This document shows, in pieces, positions 24,868-33,762 of a DNA stretch of 64,000 nucleotides; within the stretch, counting starts at the first letter, position 1; each line of letters opens with the position of its first letter. The notes beneath the pieces were generated by a model. That model saw nothing but the letters and a program-made list of their open reading frames with translations, did no database searches and was not told the origin of the DNA. The stretch comes from Alcaligenaceae bacterium SAGV5 (GTDB lineage: Bacteria > Pseudomonadota > Gammaproteobacteria > Burkholderiales > Burkholderiaceae_B): assembly GCA_009360345.1 (NCBI GenBank), contig SPDP01000001.1, positions 2,108,001 to 2,172,000 of the forward strand. Direction: 5' to 3'. The translations under genes and the position numbers were made by a program.

Positions 24868-26370
24868 TCAATCCTCGACGAAGGTTTCTTCGCGCTTCTT
24901 GCGGATCGCGGGCGAGGCCACGAGCAGGACCAGGATCACGGCGATGACCAGCAGGGTCGCCGACAGCGGCCGGGTCACGAAGGTCGTGAAGTCTCCACGC
25001 GACAGGAGCAGGGCACGGCGGAAGTTTTCTTCCATCATGGGGCCCAGCACCAAGCCCAGCAGCAGGGGGGCGCCTTCGCACTTCAGCTTGGACCAGGTGT
25101 AGCCGACCAGGCCGAAGGCTGCCGTCATCCAGATATCGAACACGTTGTAGTTCAGCGTGTACACACCGATCGAGCAGATCAGCAGGATGGCCGGGAACAG
25201 GATGGGGTAGGGCACCTTCAGCAGCTTGACCCAGATACCGATCAGCGGCAGGTTCAGGATCACCAGCATCAGGTTGCCGATCCACATCGACACGATCAGG
25301 CCCCAGAACAGGTCCGGGTTGCTGGTCATGACCTGGGGACCAGGCTGGATGTTGTGGATGGTCATGGCGCCAACCATCAGGGCCATGATCGCGTTACCCG
25401 GGATACCCAGCGTCAGCAGCGGGATGAAGGAGGTCTGCGAGCCGGCGTTGTTGGCCGATTCCGGACCCGCCACGCCACGGATATTGCCCTTGCCGAAGCT
25501 GGAGGGATCCTTGGCGAGCTTCTTTTCCACCGTGTACGAGGCGAACGAGGACATCACCGCGCCGCCGCCGGGCAGGATGCCCAGGGCCGAACCGATGGCG
25601 GTGCCGCGGATGATGGCGGGCGCGGAGTCCTTCAGGTCTTGCCAGGTGGGATACAGGTGGCCGATCTTGTCCAGGAAGACTTCGCGCTCTTCCTTCTGCT
25701 CGACGTTGTTGATGATCTCGGAGAAGCCGAACACACCCATGGCGACCGCGGCGAAGTCGATGCCGTCGGTCAGTTCGGGGATGCCGAACGAGAAGCGGGC
25801 CACGCCCGAGTTCACGTCCGTGCCGACCATGCCGATCAGCAGGCCCAGCAAGATCATGCAGATGGCCTTGACCAGCGAGCCCGACGCCAGCACGACCGCG
25901 CCGACCAGACCCAGGCACATCAGCGAGAAGTATTCCGCGGGGCCGAACTGGAAGGCCACTTCGGCCAGCGGGGGCGCGAAGGCGGCGATCAGCAGCGTAC
26001 CCACGCAGCCGGCGAAGAACGACCCGATGGCCGCAATCGCCAGCGCCTGTCCGGCGCGGCCGTTCCGCGCCATCTGGTAGCCGTCCAGGCAGGTCACCAC
26101 CGCGGAGGTTTCACCCGGCAGGTTGACCAGGATGGCGGTGGTCGAACCGCCGTACTGGGCGCCGTAGTAGATGCCGGCCAGCATGATCAGGCCGGCAACC
26201 GGGGGCAGCGCGTAGGTGATGGGCAACAGCATCGCGATGGTCGGAACGGGACCCAGGCCGGGCAGCACGCCCACCAAGGTGCCGATCAGGCAACCGAGAA
26301 ATGCATAGATGATGTTTTGAAGCGACAGCGCCGTTTCAAAACCTAGGGCCAAGTGCTCTAACACTTCCAT
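24868..26370 (-). CDS. tctA: Tripartite tricarboxylate transporter large permease TctA
   Basis: A 500-residue inner-membrane protein with 11-12 hydrophobic segments. The family signatures GTLVGVLPGLGPVPTIAMLLP near the start and GSALGILPGGGAVMSSFASY in the second half are the paired glycine-rich motifs of TctA. It follows tctB by 12 bases. No tctC lies in the operon, so it must work with one or more of the scattered Bug proteins. The substrate is probably a carboxylate. Confidence 0.95.
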   Translation of the reverse strand: MEVLEHLALGFETALSLQNIIYAFLGCLIGTLVGVLPGLGPVPTIAMLLPITYALPPVAGLIMLAGIYYGAQYGGSTTAILVNLPGETSAVVTCLDGYQMARNGRAGQALAIAAIGSFFAGCVGTLLIAAFAPPLAEVAFQFGPAEYFSLMCLGLVGAVVLASGSLVKAICMILLGLLIGMVGTDVNSGVARFSFGIPELTDGIDFAAVAMGVFGFSEIINNVEQKEEREVFLDKIGHLYPTWQDLKDSAPAIIRGTAIGSALGILPGGGAVMSSFASYTVEKKLAKDPSSFGKGNIRGVAGPESANNAGSQTSFIPLLTLGIPGNAIMALMVGAMTIHNIQPGPQVMTSNPDLFWGLIVSMWIGNLMLVILNLPLIGIWVKLLKVPYPILFPAILLICSIGVYTLNYNVFDIWMTAAFGLVGYTWSKLKCEGAPLLLGLVLGPMMEENFRRALLLSRGDFTTFVTRPLSATLLVIAVILVLLVASPAIRKKREETFVED

Positions 26371-26382
26371 GGATGGCTTTCC

Positions 26383-26847
26383 TTAGTTCAAACCGAGAAA
26401 CGAAGGCCACAGCGGGAAGATCAGACCCAGGCCCATAATGAAGATGAGGTGTACGGCGATCACCAGGCAGATGCCGTTGATGATGGCGGTTTTCCACTTG
26501 AATTCGTGGCTGGCCATGCTGGACAGCAGCACGAGCAGGAATGAGGCCACGTACACGCCCAGCGGACGCAGCAGGATGCCGAACAGCACGACATTGCCAA
26601 GAATGACGCCCAGGGTCTTGAGGTTGAATTTCGGGATTTCTGTCTTTTCGGCCCTGGGCGACAGGCCGGAGATGCCGATGATCGCACCGAGGATTGCCAG
26701 GATCACGCCCAGCCAGAATGGGAAGTAGCCTGGTCCCATCTTGGCCGCCGTGCCCATCTGGTAATCGATGGCGAATCCGGCGAAGAACAGCCCGAGGAAT
26801 ACGAACATCACCCCGGACCAGAAATTCTGTTTTGACTGAATGCGCAT
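26383..26847 (-). CDS. tctB: Tripartite tricarboxylate transporter small permease TctB
   Basis: A 154-residue membrane protein with four predicted helices. The start at 26847 (MRIQSKQNFWSG) matches the usual TctB N-terminus; an upstream in-frame ATG would add 14 polar residues. Residues KMGPGYFPFWLG are the conserved TctB loop. It is the first gene of the tctB-tctA pair. The 267 bases upstream to the LuxR-type gene contain no other gene that I can support. Confidence 0.92.
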   Translation of the reverse strand: MRIQSKQNFWSGVMFVFLGLFFAGFAIDYQMGTAAKMGPGYFPFWLGVILAILGAIIGISGLSPRAEKTEIPKFNLKTLGVILGNVVLFGILLRPLGVYVASFLLVLLSSMASHEFKWKTAIINGICLVIAVHLIFIMGLGLIFPLWPSFLGLN

Positions 26848-27114
26848 TGGAAGTGGGCTCCTATCTGACTTCACTTGCAAGGCCGGCATGTTAGCTCACG
26901 CGAAGCAGGCGTGAATAACGAAATTGCTCGCAATGCGTCGGGGTTTTCCCGAAAAATGATAGATCGGCACAACTTTGTGCCAAATTGATCCATTGGATGT
27001 TCAGACTCCTGTCAGCCTTGACAGCTTTTTCGCGTCGAAAGTCGTGCCAGACTTCCCCCGGGGCCGCGAGGCCCTGCCCATGACAAGGTTTTCAACGACG
27101 GGGAAGGACGCACG

Positions 27115-27420
27115 ATGAAGTCGATGCACAGGTGGGACGACGGCCGGGAACGCGGCAAGGCCCTGACGCAGAGGGAGCGCGAGGTCATGGATCTGCTGGT
27201 CGAAGGGCGTGCGAACAAGGTGATCGCCGACCGGTTGGGCATATCCATCCGAACCGTCGAAGTGCATCGCGCCCGGGTGCTGTCCAAGCTGGGCGTGCGC
27301 AACGCCGTCGAGCTGGTCTGGCGCATGCACACGCACAAGATGGCCGCGGTGGCGGAAATGCAGGGGTTGCGCGTGGCCGAGGGCGAGGCCGGTGACGACT
27401 GGGGCCCGCGAGCCGATTGA
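27115..27420 (+). CDS. Stand-alone LuxR/FixJ-type HTH protein
   Basis: A 101-residue protein containing only the GerE/LuxR DNA-binding domain (about 16-78): LTQREREVMDLLVEG, then ADRLGISIRTVEVHRARVL, a canonical HTH. No receiver or sensor domain precedes it, although it resembles the output half of FixJ-type response regulators. A ribosome-binding site (GGAAGGA) supports the ATG. It may be a phosphorylation-independent regulator or a remnant of a two-domain response regulator. The target is unknown. Confidence 0.82.
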   Translation: MKSMHRWDDGRERGKALTQREREVMDLLVEGRANKVIADRLGISIRTVEVHRARVLSKLGVRNAVELVWRMHTHKMAAVAEMQGLRVAEGEAGDDWGPRAD

Positions 27421-27450
27421 GGCGGCGGCCGGACGGGGGCCGGCCGGCTT

Positions 27451-27996
27451 TCAGGACCGCTTGAGCTTGTGGGCGAAATCCTTGCGCATCTTGGCGACCT
27501 TGGGGGCGACCACGAAGGCGCAGTAGCCCTGGCCGGGATTGCGCAGGAAATAGTCGCGGTGGTAGTCCTCGGCCGGCCAGACCTTGGCCGGGGGCAGCAA
27601 CCGGGTCACGATGGGCGAGCCGAACACCTGGCGGGCCTCCAGGTCGGCGATGACCTCGCGCGCCGCTTCCTCCTGGGCCGGGGTCTGCCAGAAGACGGCC
27701 GATCGGTACTGCGGCCCGGCGTCATTGCCCTGTCGGTCGAGGGTGGTCGGGTCGTGCGAGGCGAAGAAGATCTCCAGCAGCTCGTGATAGGTGACCACGG
27801 CGGGGTCGTAGCTGACGGTGACGACCTCGATGTGGCCGGTGTCGCCGTTGCAGATCTGCTCGTACGTCGGGTGGTCCACATGTCCCCCGGCATAGCCGGA
27901 GTCGGCGTGAAGCACGCCCTCGATCTGCTGGAACACGGCTTCGATACACCAGAAGCAGCCGCCGCCGAACACGGCTTGGTCGACTTGTGCGGGCAT
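27451..27996 (-). CDS. msrA: Peptide-methionine (S)-S-oxide reductase MsrA
   Basis: A 181-residue enzyme that repairs oxidised methionine. The active-site motif GCFWC occupies residues 13-17, with nucleophile Cys14. Family motifs GYAGG, YEQICNGDTGHIE and FFASHDPTTLDRQGND are present. The start at 27996 was chosen for its ribosome-binding site (AGAGGAC). No signal peptide, so it is cytoplasmic. Confidence 0.96.
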   Translation of the reverse strand: MPAQVDQAVFGGGCFWCIEAVFQQIEGVLHADSGYAGGHVDHPTYEQICNGDTGHIEVVTVSYDPAVVTYHELLEIFFASHDPTTLDRQGNDAGPQYRSAVFWQTPAQEEAAREVIADLEARQVFGSPIVTRLLPPAKVWPAEDYHRDYFLRNPGQGYCAFVVAPKVAKMRKDFAHKLKRS

Positions 27997-28097
27997 GGTC
28001 GTCCTCTTGAAGGGAGCCGGCGCCGTTGGCGCCCATGCCGATAGTGTAGCGGTCCGCACGGTCCGGCCGGCGCGAAGGGGCCCCTCGTCCCCGCCGC

Positions 28098-29024
28098 TCA
28101 GGCCGTGGCGGGCGTCCGCCGGAACAATTCGACGAACAGGTTCCTGAGCCAGATGTTGGCGGCGTCGTGGTGCGCGCGTTCGTGCCAGAACATCCGGATT
28201 TCATACGAGGGCAGGGGGACCGGGGGCGGCAGAATGCGCAGCGGCATGGTTCCGGCCAGGTGGTCCGCCAGCCCGCCTGGCATGGTGACGACCAGGTCGG
28301 ATGCCGGGATGACGAAGGGCAGGGCGATGAATTCCGGGGCCTCCAGGCCGATGCGGCGCACGATGCCGTGCCGCAGCAGCGCTTCCTCCACGACGCGATG
28401 GGCCATCGCGCGGGTACCGGTTACGGCGTGGCGGGCCTCGCGGAAAGCGGCTTCGGTCATGCCCGCGCCGAAGCTGGGGTGGTCGGGGGAAACGGCGCAC
28501 ACATAGTGTTCGTGGAACAGCAGGCGCTGATGAAAGCCGGCGCTCAGGGTGGTGATGTGGCCGACCGCTAGGTCGACCTCGCCGTTTTCCAGCTGGGTGC
28601 CGGGCTGCTGGTCCGGCAGCGTGCCGATCTTCAGCGCGACGCCGGGGGCGTGCCGGCGCAGGTGGTCGAGCAGCCTGGGCAGCATGACCATCTGCCCCAC
28701 TTCATTCATGTAGACGCGGAATACCCGATCGGCCGTGGCCGGGTCGAAGCTGCCGGTGTCCCGCAGGGCTTCGTCCAGCGTGGCCAGGGCCGCGCGGGCC
28801 GCGTCCGCGATGCGGGCGCCGCGCGGTGTGGGCACCATGCCGCCGGGTGCCCGGACGAACAGCGGATCGCCCAGGATCCGGCGCAGCCGCGACAGGGAGT
28901 GGCTGGCCGCCGACTGGGTCAAGCCCAGTGCCTCGGCGGCCTGCGAGACGCTTCCCTTCGTCCGCAGCGCATCGAGCAGTCGCAATTGCCCGAACTCCAG
29001 CTGAGAAATATGCACGGAATTCAT
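28098..29024 (-). CDS. LysR-family transcriptional regulator
   Basis: A 308-residue LysR regulator with HTH GSVSQAAEALGLTQSAASHS and the NodD/PcaQ-like continuation LSRLRRILGDPLFVRAPGG. It is divergent from the hydrolase-VOC-Bug operon at 29122 and shares a 97-base promoter region containing a perfect inverted repeat. It very probably controls that operon; the inducer would be its substrate or an intermediate. Confidence 0.92.
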   Translation of the reverse strand: MNSVHISQLEFGQLRLLDALRTKGSVSQAAEALGLTQSAASHSLSRLRRILGDPLFVRAPGGMVPTPRGARIADAARAALATLDEALRDTGSFDPATADRVFRVYMNEVGQMVMLPRLLDHLRRHAPGVALKIGTLPDQQPGTQLENGEVDLAVGHITTLSAGFHQRLLFHEHYVCAVSPDHPSFGAGMTEAAFREARHAVTGTRAMAHRVVEEALLRHGIVRRIGLEAPEFIALPFVIPASDLVVTMPGGLADHLAGTMPLRILPPPVPLPSYEIRMFWHERAHHDAANIWLRNLFVELFRRTPATA

Positions 29025-29037
29025 AGAAAGAATGACT

Positions 29038-29048
29038 GATGTGACATC
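29038..29048. promoter_or_regulatory. Inverted repeat in the LysR/hydrolase divergent promoter
   Basis: GATGT-G-ACATC is a perfect 11-base inverted repeat 14 bases before the LysR start, and a related GACATC follows at once. The position fits autoregulation by the LysR protein. Short palindromes also arise by chance, so confidence is low. Confidence 0.35.
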
Positions 29049-29121
29049 GACATCATGGCTGCCATTCTAGATCATGGCGTGGCGATTGCTTCAGCCTTTC
29101 TTCTTTTCGGAGTCTCGTCCC

Positions 29122-29988
29122 ATGCCTGTCCCACACGTCCAGGCCCGCTGTCCTTCCGGGGATGTCGAGCTGGCATACCGTCTTGTCGGCACCGGAGCCG
29201 CGCCGCGGGCCGAACCCGTGGTATTCATCCACGGCCTGTCGTACTTCTCGTACGACTGGGTCGATTTCGGTGCGCAACTGTGCGGCCAGGAGCGGGCCGG
29301 TTGCGCCATGGACATGCGCGGGTTCGGCGACTCGTCCTGCAGTCCGGGGAAGGACTACACCATCCCGACGATGGCGCAGGACATCGAGAACCTGCTCGAC
29401 CACCTCGGCTGGCGGCACGCCATCCTGGTCGCCCATTCGATGGGCGGGCGCGGCGCGACCTGCCTGGCGGCCAGCCGGCCCGAACGCGTGGCGGCGTTGG
29501 TGCTCGTCGATTGGTCGCCGGAGAACGCGCCCGCGGGAAGCCGGCGGGTGGCATCGACCGTTGCCGGAACTCCGGACAGCTTTCCGTCGGTGGAGGCCGC
29601 CATGCGATATTTCGGCGCCGATCCGGACACGCCGGCCGCCAGCCGGCTGCGCCCGCGTTTCGAGGCCTATCTGCGCGAGGTGCCGGGAGGCTACGCGCTC
29701 AAGCGCGATCCGTATTTCCGGGACCAGTTCCGCCGCCAGTTGGAGACGGGCGAGAAGCCGCGCCATGGCGTGGATCTGTGGCGCGCGCTGGGCGAGGTCG
29801 CCGTGCCGACGCTCGTCCTGCGCGGCACCCGGTCGGACCTGTTCGCCGCCGAGACCCTGCCCGTTGTCCAGGCCTGCAACCCCCGCCTACGCACGCGCGA
29901 AATCGAAGGCGGCCATCACATCGCCGGCGAGAACCCGGACGGGGTGCTCGAGGCTATCCAGACCTTTCTGTCCCAGGAGTCCCTATGA
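29122..29988 (+). CDS. Alpha/beta-fold hydrolase
   Basis: A 288-residue hydrolase. The start at 29122 (MPVPHVQAR) has a GGAG site; an upstream ATG at 29074 is less likely. Oxyanion region VVFIHGLSYFSYDW, nucleophile elbow AHSMGG (Ser106), acid in LRGTRSDLF and the final His in IEGGHHIAG complete the triad. It overlaps the VOC gene by four bases (ATGA). It is likely to cleave an ester, lactone or ring-fission product in the pathway served by the operon. Confidence 0.92.
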   Translation: MPVPHVQARCPSGDVELAYRLVGTGAAPRAEPVVFIHGLSYFSYDWVDFGAQLCGQERAGCAMDMRGFGDSSCSPGKDYTIPTMAQDIENLLDHLGWRHAILVAHSMGGRGATCLAASRPERVAALVLVDWSPENAPAGSRRVASTVAGTPDSFPSVEAAMRYFGADPDTPAASRLRPRFEAYLREVPGGYALKRDPYFRDQFRRQLETGEKPRHGVDLWRALGEVAVPTLVLRGTRSDLFAAETLPVVQACNPRLRTREIEGGHHIAGENPDGVLEAIQTFLSQESL

Positions 29989-30596
29989 AGCCTTTCGTCC
30001 GCGGCACCGCGCCCATGCGCGGCATCGACCATCTGGCGTTCGTCACCGATGACCTGCCCGCCACCATGGATTTCTACACCCGCGTGATGCAGATGCGCCT
30101 GGTGCACGTGCGGCGCGTGCCTTTCGAGCAAGACAGGGGCCAGCCGCCCTACGACAATCTGCGCCACTATTTCTTCGACATGGGGCACGATCAACTGCTG
30201 GCGTTCTTCGAGTATCCCGCCGGACTGGCGCGGCAGAACCGCGATCTGCCCGGCGGCATGCAACACGTCGCCTTCCATGTCGAGCCGGAGCGGTTTGATG
30301 CGCTGCTGGCCCACGTGCGGGCGGCCGGCGTCGATGTCATCGGGCCGGTGGCCTTGGGAGGGCGCTTCTGGTCCGCCTATTTCTACGATCCCAATGGCAT
30401 CCGGCTGGAGTTCGCGACCAGCCGCGGGCAGCGGCGGGACGGCGTGGTCGATTCGGTGCTGCAGTCCGAGGACGAGGCCCGCGCCGAACTGGGCACGCTG
30501 TTCCAGGATCCGGCGCAGGTTGCGTTCTGGCTCGGCCAGATGCCCCTGCGGGACCACGCGGGCGCGAATCCGGGCCGGGTGGGCCCAGCCCGCTAA
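29985..30596 (+). CDS. VOC-family dioxygenase or related metalloenzyme
   Basis: A 203-residue vicinal-oxygen-chelate protein. The two beta-alpha-beta-beta-beta modules are seen as GIDHLAFVTDDL and GMQHVAFHVEPE; candidate metal ligands are His16, His94 and Glu142 (GIRLEFAT). A tail of about 55 residues follows. It could be an extradiol-type dioxygenase or an isomerase. It is translationally coupled to the hydrolase and followed by a Bug gene. Confidence 0.88.
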   Translation: MKPFVRGTAPMRGIDHLAFVTDDLPATMDFYTRVMQMRLVHVRRVPFEQDRGQPPYDNLRHYFFDMGHDQLLAFFEYPAGLARQNRDLPGGMQHVAFHVEPERFDALLAHVRAAGVDVIGPVALGGRFWSAYFYDPNGIRLEFATSRGQRRDGVVDSVLQSEDEARAELGTLFQDPAQVAFWLGQMPLRDHAGANPGRVGPAR

Positions 30597-30614
30597 CCAC
30601 GAAAGGAGGAGACC

Positions 30615-31583
30615 ATGGACCGCTGTTCCCATGCAAGGCGTCGGCTGCTGGCGGCCGCGATGGTTGCCGCGGGCACGCCCTGGCGGATATCCCGGGCCCA
30701 GCATGTCGTCCGTCTGCTGGTGGGTTTTCCGCCGGGCGGGGCGATCGACGTGACCGCGCGGGTCTACGCCGAGGCCATGCGCGGCGCGGGGACCTTCGTC
30801 GTCGAGAACCGCGCCGGCGCCGCCGGCAACATCGCGGCGACGGCGCTGGCCCAGAGCCGGCCGGAGGCCTCGACGGTCATGCTGGCCCCGTTGAACGTGT
30901 ATTGCATATCGACCGCGCTGTATCGCAGCCTGTCGTTCGATCCCGCCAGGGATTTCGCGCCGGTCGGTATCGTTGCCACGTTCCCGTGGGTGCTGGCGGT
31001 ACATCCGGATATCCCCGTGCGGTCGGTCCCGGCGTTCATCGCCTGGGCCCGGGCCCGTCCCGGGCAAGCCTTGTGCGGCATGGCCGCCGTCGGCAGCGAG
31101 GGCCACCTGATGGCCTTCGGCTTCAGCCAGAACGAACAGTGTCCGCTGACCTTCGTGCCCTACAAGGGGGGCGCGCCCATGGCGCAGGATCTCATGGCTG
31201 GCCACATTCCGGCCGTGTTCGATCCCATCGTCAACCTGGCGCCGGCCCACAAGGCGGGCAAGGTGCGGATACTGGCGGTGACCAGCGCGGAAAGGTCGGC
31301 GCTCCTGCCCGAGGTGCCGACCTTCACGGAGCTGGGTTATCCATCGGCGGCGGGCGAGACCTGGATAGGCGCGAGCGCGAGGCAGGGCGTTCCGGCCCCG
31401 GCCGTTCGGGATCTGTCGACGGCGCTGCTTGCGGCGGGCCGGACCGCCGCGGTGAAGGACAAGCTTGCCGCCATTGGCCTGGCGGCAAACGTCCAGGGGC
31501 CCGAGGCCATGGCGGCGACGATGGCCTCGGATACGCAGCGCTATGCCGGCCTGGTGCGTGCGCTGGGGTTGAAGCTGGACTGA
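30615..31583 (+). CDS. Bug-family substrate-binding protein
   Basis: A 322-residue Bug protein. A very strong ribosome-binding site (AAAGGAGGAGA) precedes the ATG. The signal region MDRCSHARRRLLAAAMVAAG contains twin arginines, so Tat export is possible. The mature family motif VVRLLVGFPPGGAID follows. Third gene of the LysR-controlled operon; it likely captures the compound degraded by the hydrolase and VOC enzyme. Confidence 0.92.
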   Translation: MDRCSHARRRLLAAAMVAAGTPWRISRAQHVVRLLVGFPPGGAIDVTARVYAEAMRGAGTFVVENRAGAAGNIAATALAQSRPEASTVMLAPLNVYCISTALYRSLSFDPARDFAPVGIVATFPWVLAVHPDIPVRSVPAFIAWARARPGQALCGMAAVGSEGHLMAFGFSQNEQCPLTFVPYKGGAPMAQDLMAGHIPAVFDPIVNLAPAHKAGKVRILAVTSAERSALLPEVPTFTELGYPSAAGETWIGASARQGVPAPAVRDLSTALLAAGRTAAVKDKLAAIGLAANVQGPEAMAATMASDTQRYAGLVRALGLKLD

Positions 31584-31608
31584 CTCGCGCCGGTCCGGGC
31601 GGGGCGCG

Positions 31609-31935
31609 TCAGTTCTTCAGGGTCAGGATCCACTGAGCCAGCTTGCGCGCCTCGTCGTCGCTGACGGCATTCTGGGCGGGCATGGGAATGGCGCCCCACT
31701 TGCGAAAACTGCCCTTGCGGATAGAGGCGACCAGTTTGTCGGCCGCGTCGGTGTCCGAGGCATAGCGTGCCGCCACGCTCTGGTAGGAGGGACCGACGCG
31801 CTTGGCGGCGACGTCGTGGCAGGCCATACAGTTCTTGGCCTTGGCAAGATCGAGCCCCGTGGTCTGCGCTCCGGCGGTCGTGTGCAGGGCGGCCAGTGCC
31901 ACCAATGCGCCCAGGCTGAGGGAACGAATGGACAT
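31609..31935 (-). CDS. Small class I cytochrome c
   Basis: A 108-residue periplasmic monohaem cytochrome. Signal peptide about 1-23 (ends TTAGA); haem motif CMACH (36-40); axial Met about residue 85 (IPMPAQN); C-terminal helix ARKLAQWILTLK. It resembles c551/c552 cytochromes, which carry electrons between respiratory complexes. It is convergent with the Bug gene and shares no operon. Confidence 0.93.
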   Translation of the reverse strand: MSIRSLSLGALVALAALHTTAGAQTTGLDLAKAKNCMACHDVAAKRVGPSYQSVAARYASDTDAADKLVASIRKGSFRKWGAIPMPAQNAVSDDEARKLAQWILTLKN

Positions 31936-32139
31936 GAAGGTTCTCCGTGATGCTGCGCGATGCGCGTACTTCTCGACGGGGCAGAGTATATACAACCGGA
32001 TCCGGCGGACACCGGATCCGGGCACGACTGCGTCGATCTGTCACAGGGGCCCGGGGCAAGGGGCGTTATGATCGCCACTGTTCGACAGACACCGTGGCCG
32101 GGCTGGCGCCCGGCCTTTCCTTGAAAGGCGCGCGCAAAC

Positions 32140-32922
32140 ATGTTGGTTCACCCGCAGTTTTCTCCCATCGCGTTCGAGATCGGACCCCTGGCGGTGCGTT
32201 GGTATGGACTCATGTACCTGGTCGCGTTCGTCCTGGCCTGGACGCTGGGTCGCTGGCGCATCCGCCACGGCAAGACCGCGCTCACGACGCGCGACCTGGA
32301 CGATCTCCTGTTCTACTGCGTGCTGGGGGTCGTGCTGGGCGGGCGCCTGGGCTATGTCCTGTTCTACAAGCCAGGCTATTACCTGTCGCATCCCCTCGAG
32401 ATCTTCGCGGTCTGGCAGGGCGGCATGTCGTTCCACGGCGGACTGCTGGGCGTGCTGCTGGTGATGGCGCTGTTCGCGCGGCGGCGTGGATTCCGCTTCC
32501 TGCAACTGGGCGATTTCGTCGCGACGCTGGTGCCGCTGGGATTGGCGGCCGGCCGCCTGGGCAATTTCATCAATGGCGAATTGTGGGGTCGGGCGACGAC
32601 GGTGCCCTGGGGCATGGTGTTCCCGCAGGCGGGTGACGGCGTCGCCCGCCATCCTTCGCAACTTTATGAAGTCGGCCTGGAAGGTCTGGCCCTGTTCGCG
32701 GTGGTCTGGCTGTTCGCCAGCAAGCCCCGGCCGATGGGCCAGGTCAGCGGCGTGTTCCTGATGGGCTATGGATTCTTCCGCTTCATGGTGGAGTACACGC
32801 GGGAGCCGGACAGCTTCCTGGGCATCCTGGCGGGGGGGTTGAGCATGGGGCAGTGGCTGTCGCTGCCCATGGTGCTGGTGGGGCTGGCCCTGTTCGTCTG
32901 GGCGCGCCGGCCGGCGGCCTGA
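32140..32922 (+). CDS. lgt: Prolipoprotein diacylglyceryl transferase
   Basis: A 260-residue inner-membrane enzyme that adds diacylglycerol to the lipobox cysteine of lipoproteins. The signature [14 protein letters not shown], the essential His in GMSFHGG and the Arg-containing [13 protein letters not shown] are all present, with seven hydrophobic segments. It is a single-gene unit divergent from the cytochrome gene. Confidence 0.96.
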   Translation: MLVHPQFSPIAFEIGPLAVRWYGLMYLVAFVLAWTLGRWRIRHGKTALTTRDLDDLLFYCVLGVVLGGRLGYVLFYKPGYYLSHPLEIFAVWQGGMSFHGGLLGVLLVMALFARRRGFRFLQLGDFVATLVPLGLAAGRLGNFINGELWGRATTVPWGMVFPQAGDGVARHPSQLYEVGLEGLALFAVVWLFASKPRPMGQVSGVFLMGYGFFRFMVEYTREPDSFLGILAGGLSMGQWLSLPMVLVGLALFVWARRPAA

Positions 32923-32952
32923 GCCGCCGGGCCTGCGGGGCGCGGACGATGG

Positions 32953-33693
32953 CTATTGCAGATAGACCGTGCCGCGTACCGAGACCGACACCGAGGACTT
33001 GCCGCCTTCCAGCGGCAGGTCGGCCGCCTTGGCTTCCATGGCGGGAGCCGCCATCGCGTAGGCGCGCGGCATGGGCGTGACCGTGCCGCTGCCGCTCAGA
33101 TCGAGCTGCTTCACCGCATAACCCGTGAATCCGAAGGCCTTGGCGGCCTGGGTCGCCCGCGTGGTGAAGGCCTTGGCCGCTTCGGCCAGCAGGCGCTGCT
33201 CCTCGGCCTCGCGCGCCTCGCGCGACAGCGAGAACGACACGTTCGAGACCGCCATCTGGCGGCTCAGTTCGCCGGCCAGCTTGGAGGCGGCGCCGAAGTC
33301 CCTGGATTCCAGGATCAGTTCCGCGCGTCCGCGCCAGGTGGTGATGCGGCCGTTGCGGTCGGTGTTGGCCCAGACGTTGTAGTTGCCGCTGCGCGCGGTG
33401 ACCGCTGTGTTGCGCTTGGCCTCGGCCAGCGTGGTCTCGAGCAACTGGTTGAGTTGCTGCGACAGCTTGGCCTGGTCGCTGCCCTCGATTTCGTTGGCCA
33501 GCGTGATGGTCACCTTGTCCTGCGCCACTTCCGACGTGGCGGCGGCCGACAGCGATAGCGTTGGCCGGTCGGGCCTGGCGGTGTCCGGCGCGGCCTGGGC
33601 GACGGCGAGGGACGACATCGCTGCCGAGACGGCCAATGCCGCGCCGCACAGGGCGCGGCGCATCGTGGGGGCGAGGGAGGGGCGGTAAGCCAT
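32953..33693 (-). CDS. SIMPL-domain (DUF541) periplasmic protein
   Basis: A 246-residue exported protein with signal peptide ending near SSLAVAQA (an alternative start ten residues in is possible). The mature part holds the SIMPL/DUF541 fold: SLSAAATSEVAQDKVTITL, and KAFTTRATQAAKAFGFTGYAV. Family members form oligomers in the periplasm; function is poorly known, with links to oxidative stress. Convergent with lgt. Confidence 0.9.
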   Translation of the reverse strand: MAYRPSLAPTMRRALCGAALAVSAAMSSLAVAQAAPDTARPDRPTLSLSAAATSEVAQDKVTITLANEIEGSDQAKLSQQLNQLLETTLAEAKRNTAVTARSGNYNVWANTDRNGRITTWRGRAELILESRDFGAASKLAGELSRQMAVSNVSFSLSREAREAEEQRLLAEAAKAFTTRATQAAKAFGFTGYAVKQLDLSGSGTVTPMPRAYAMAAPAMEAKAADLPLEGGKSSVSVSVRGTVYLQ

Positions 33694-33762
33694 GGTGTGA
33701 GTCCTTGTTCTGATTGATGGAAGGGCTGACCACGTGCGCCGCGACCCGGACCGCGACGCTCG

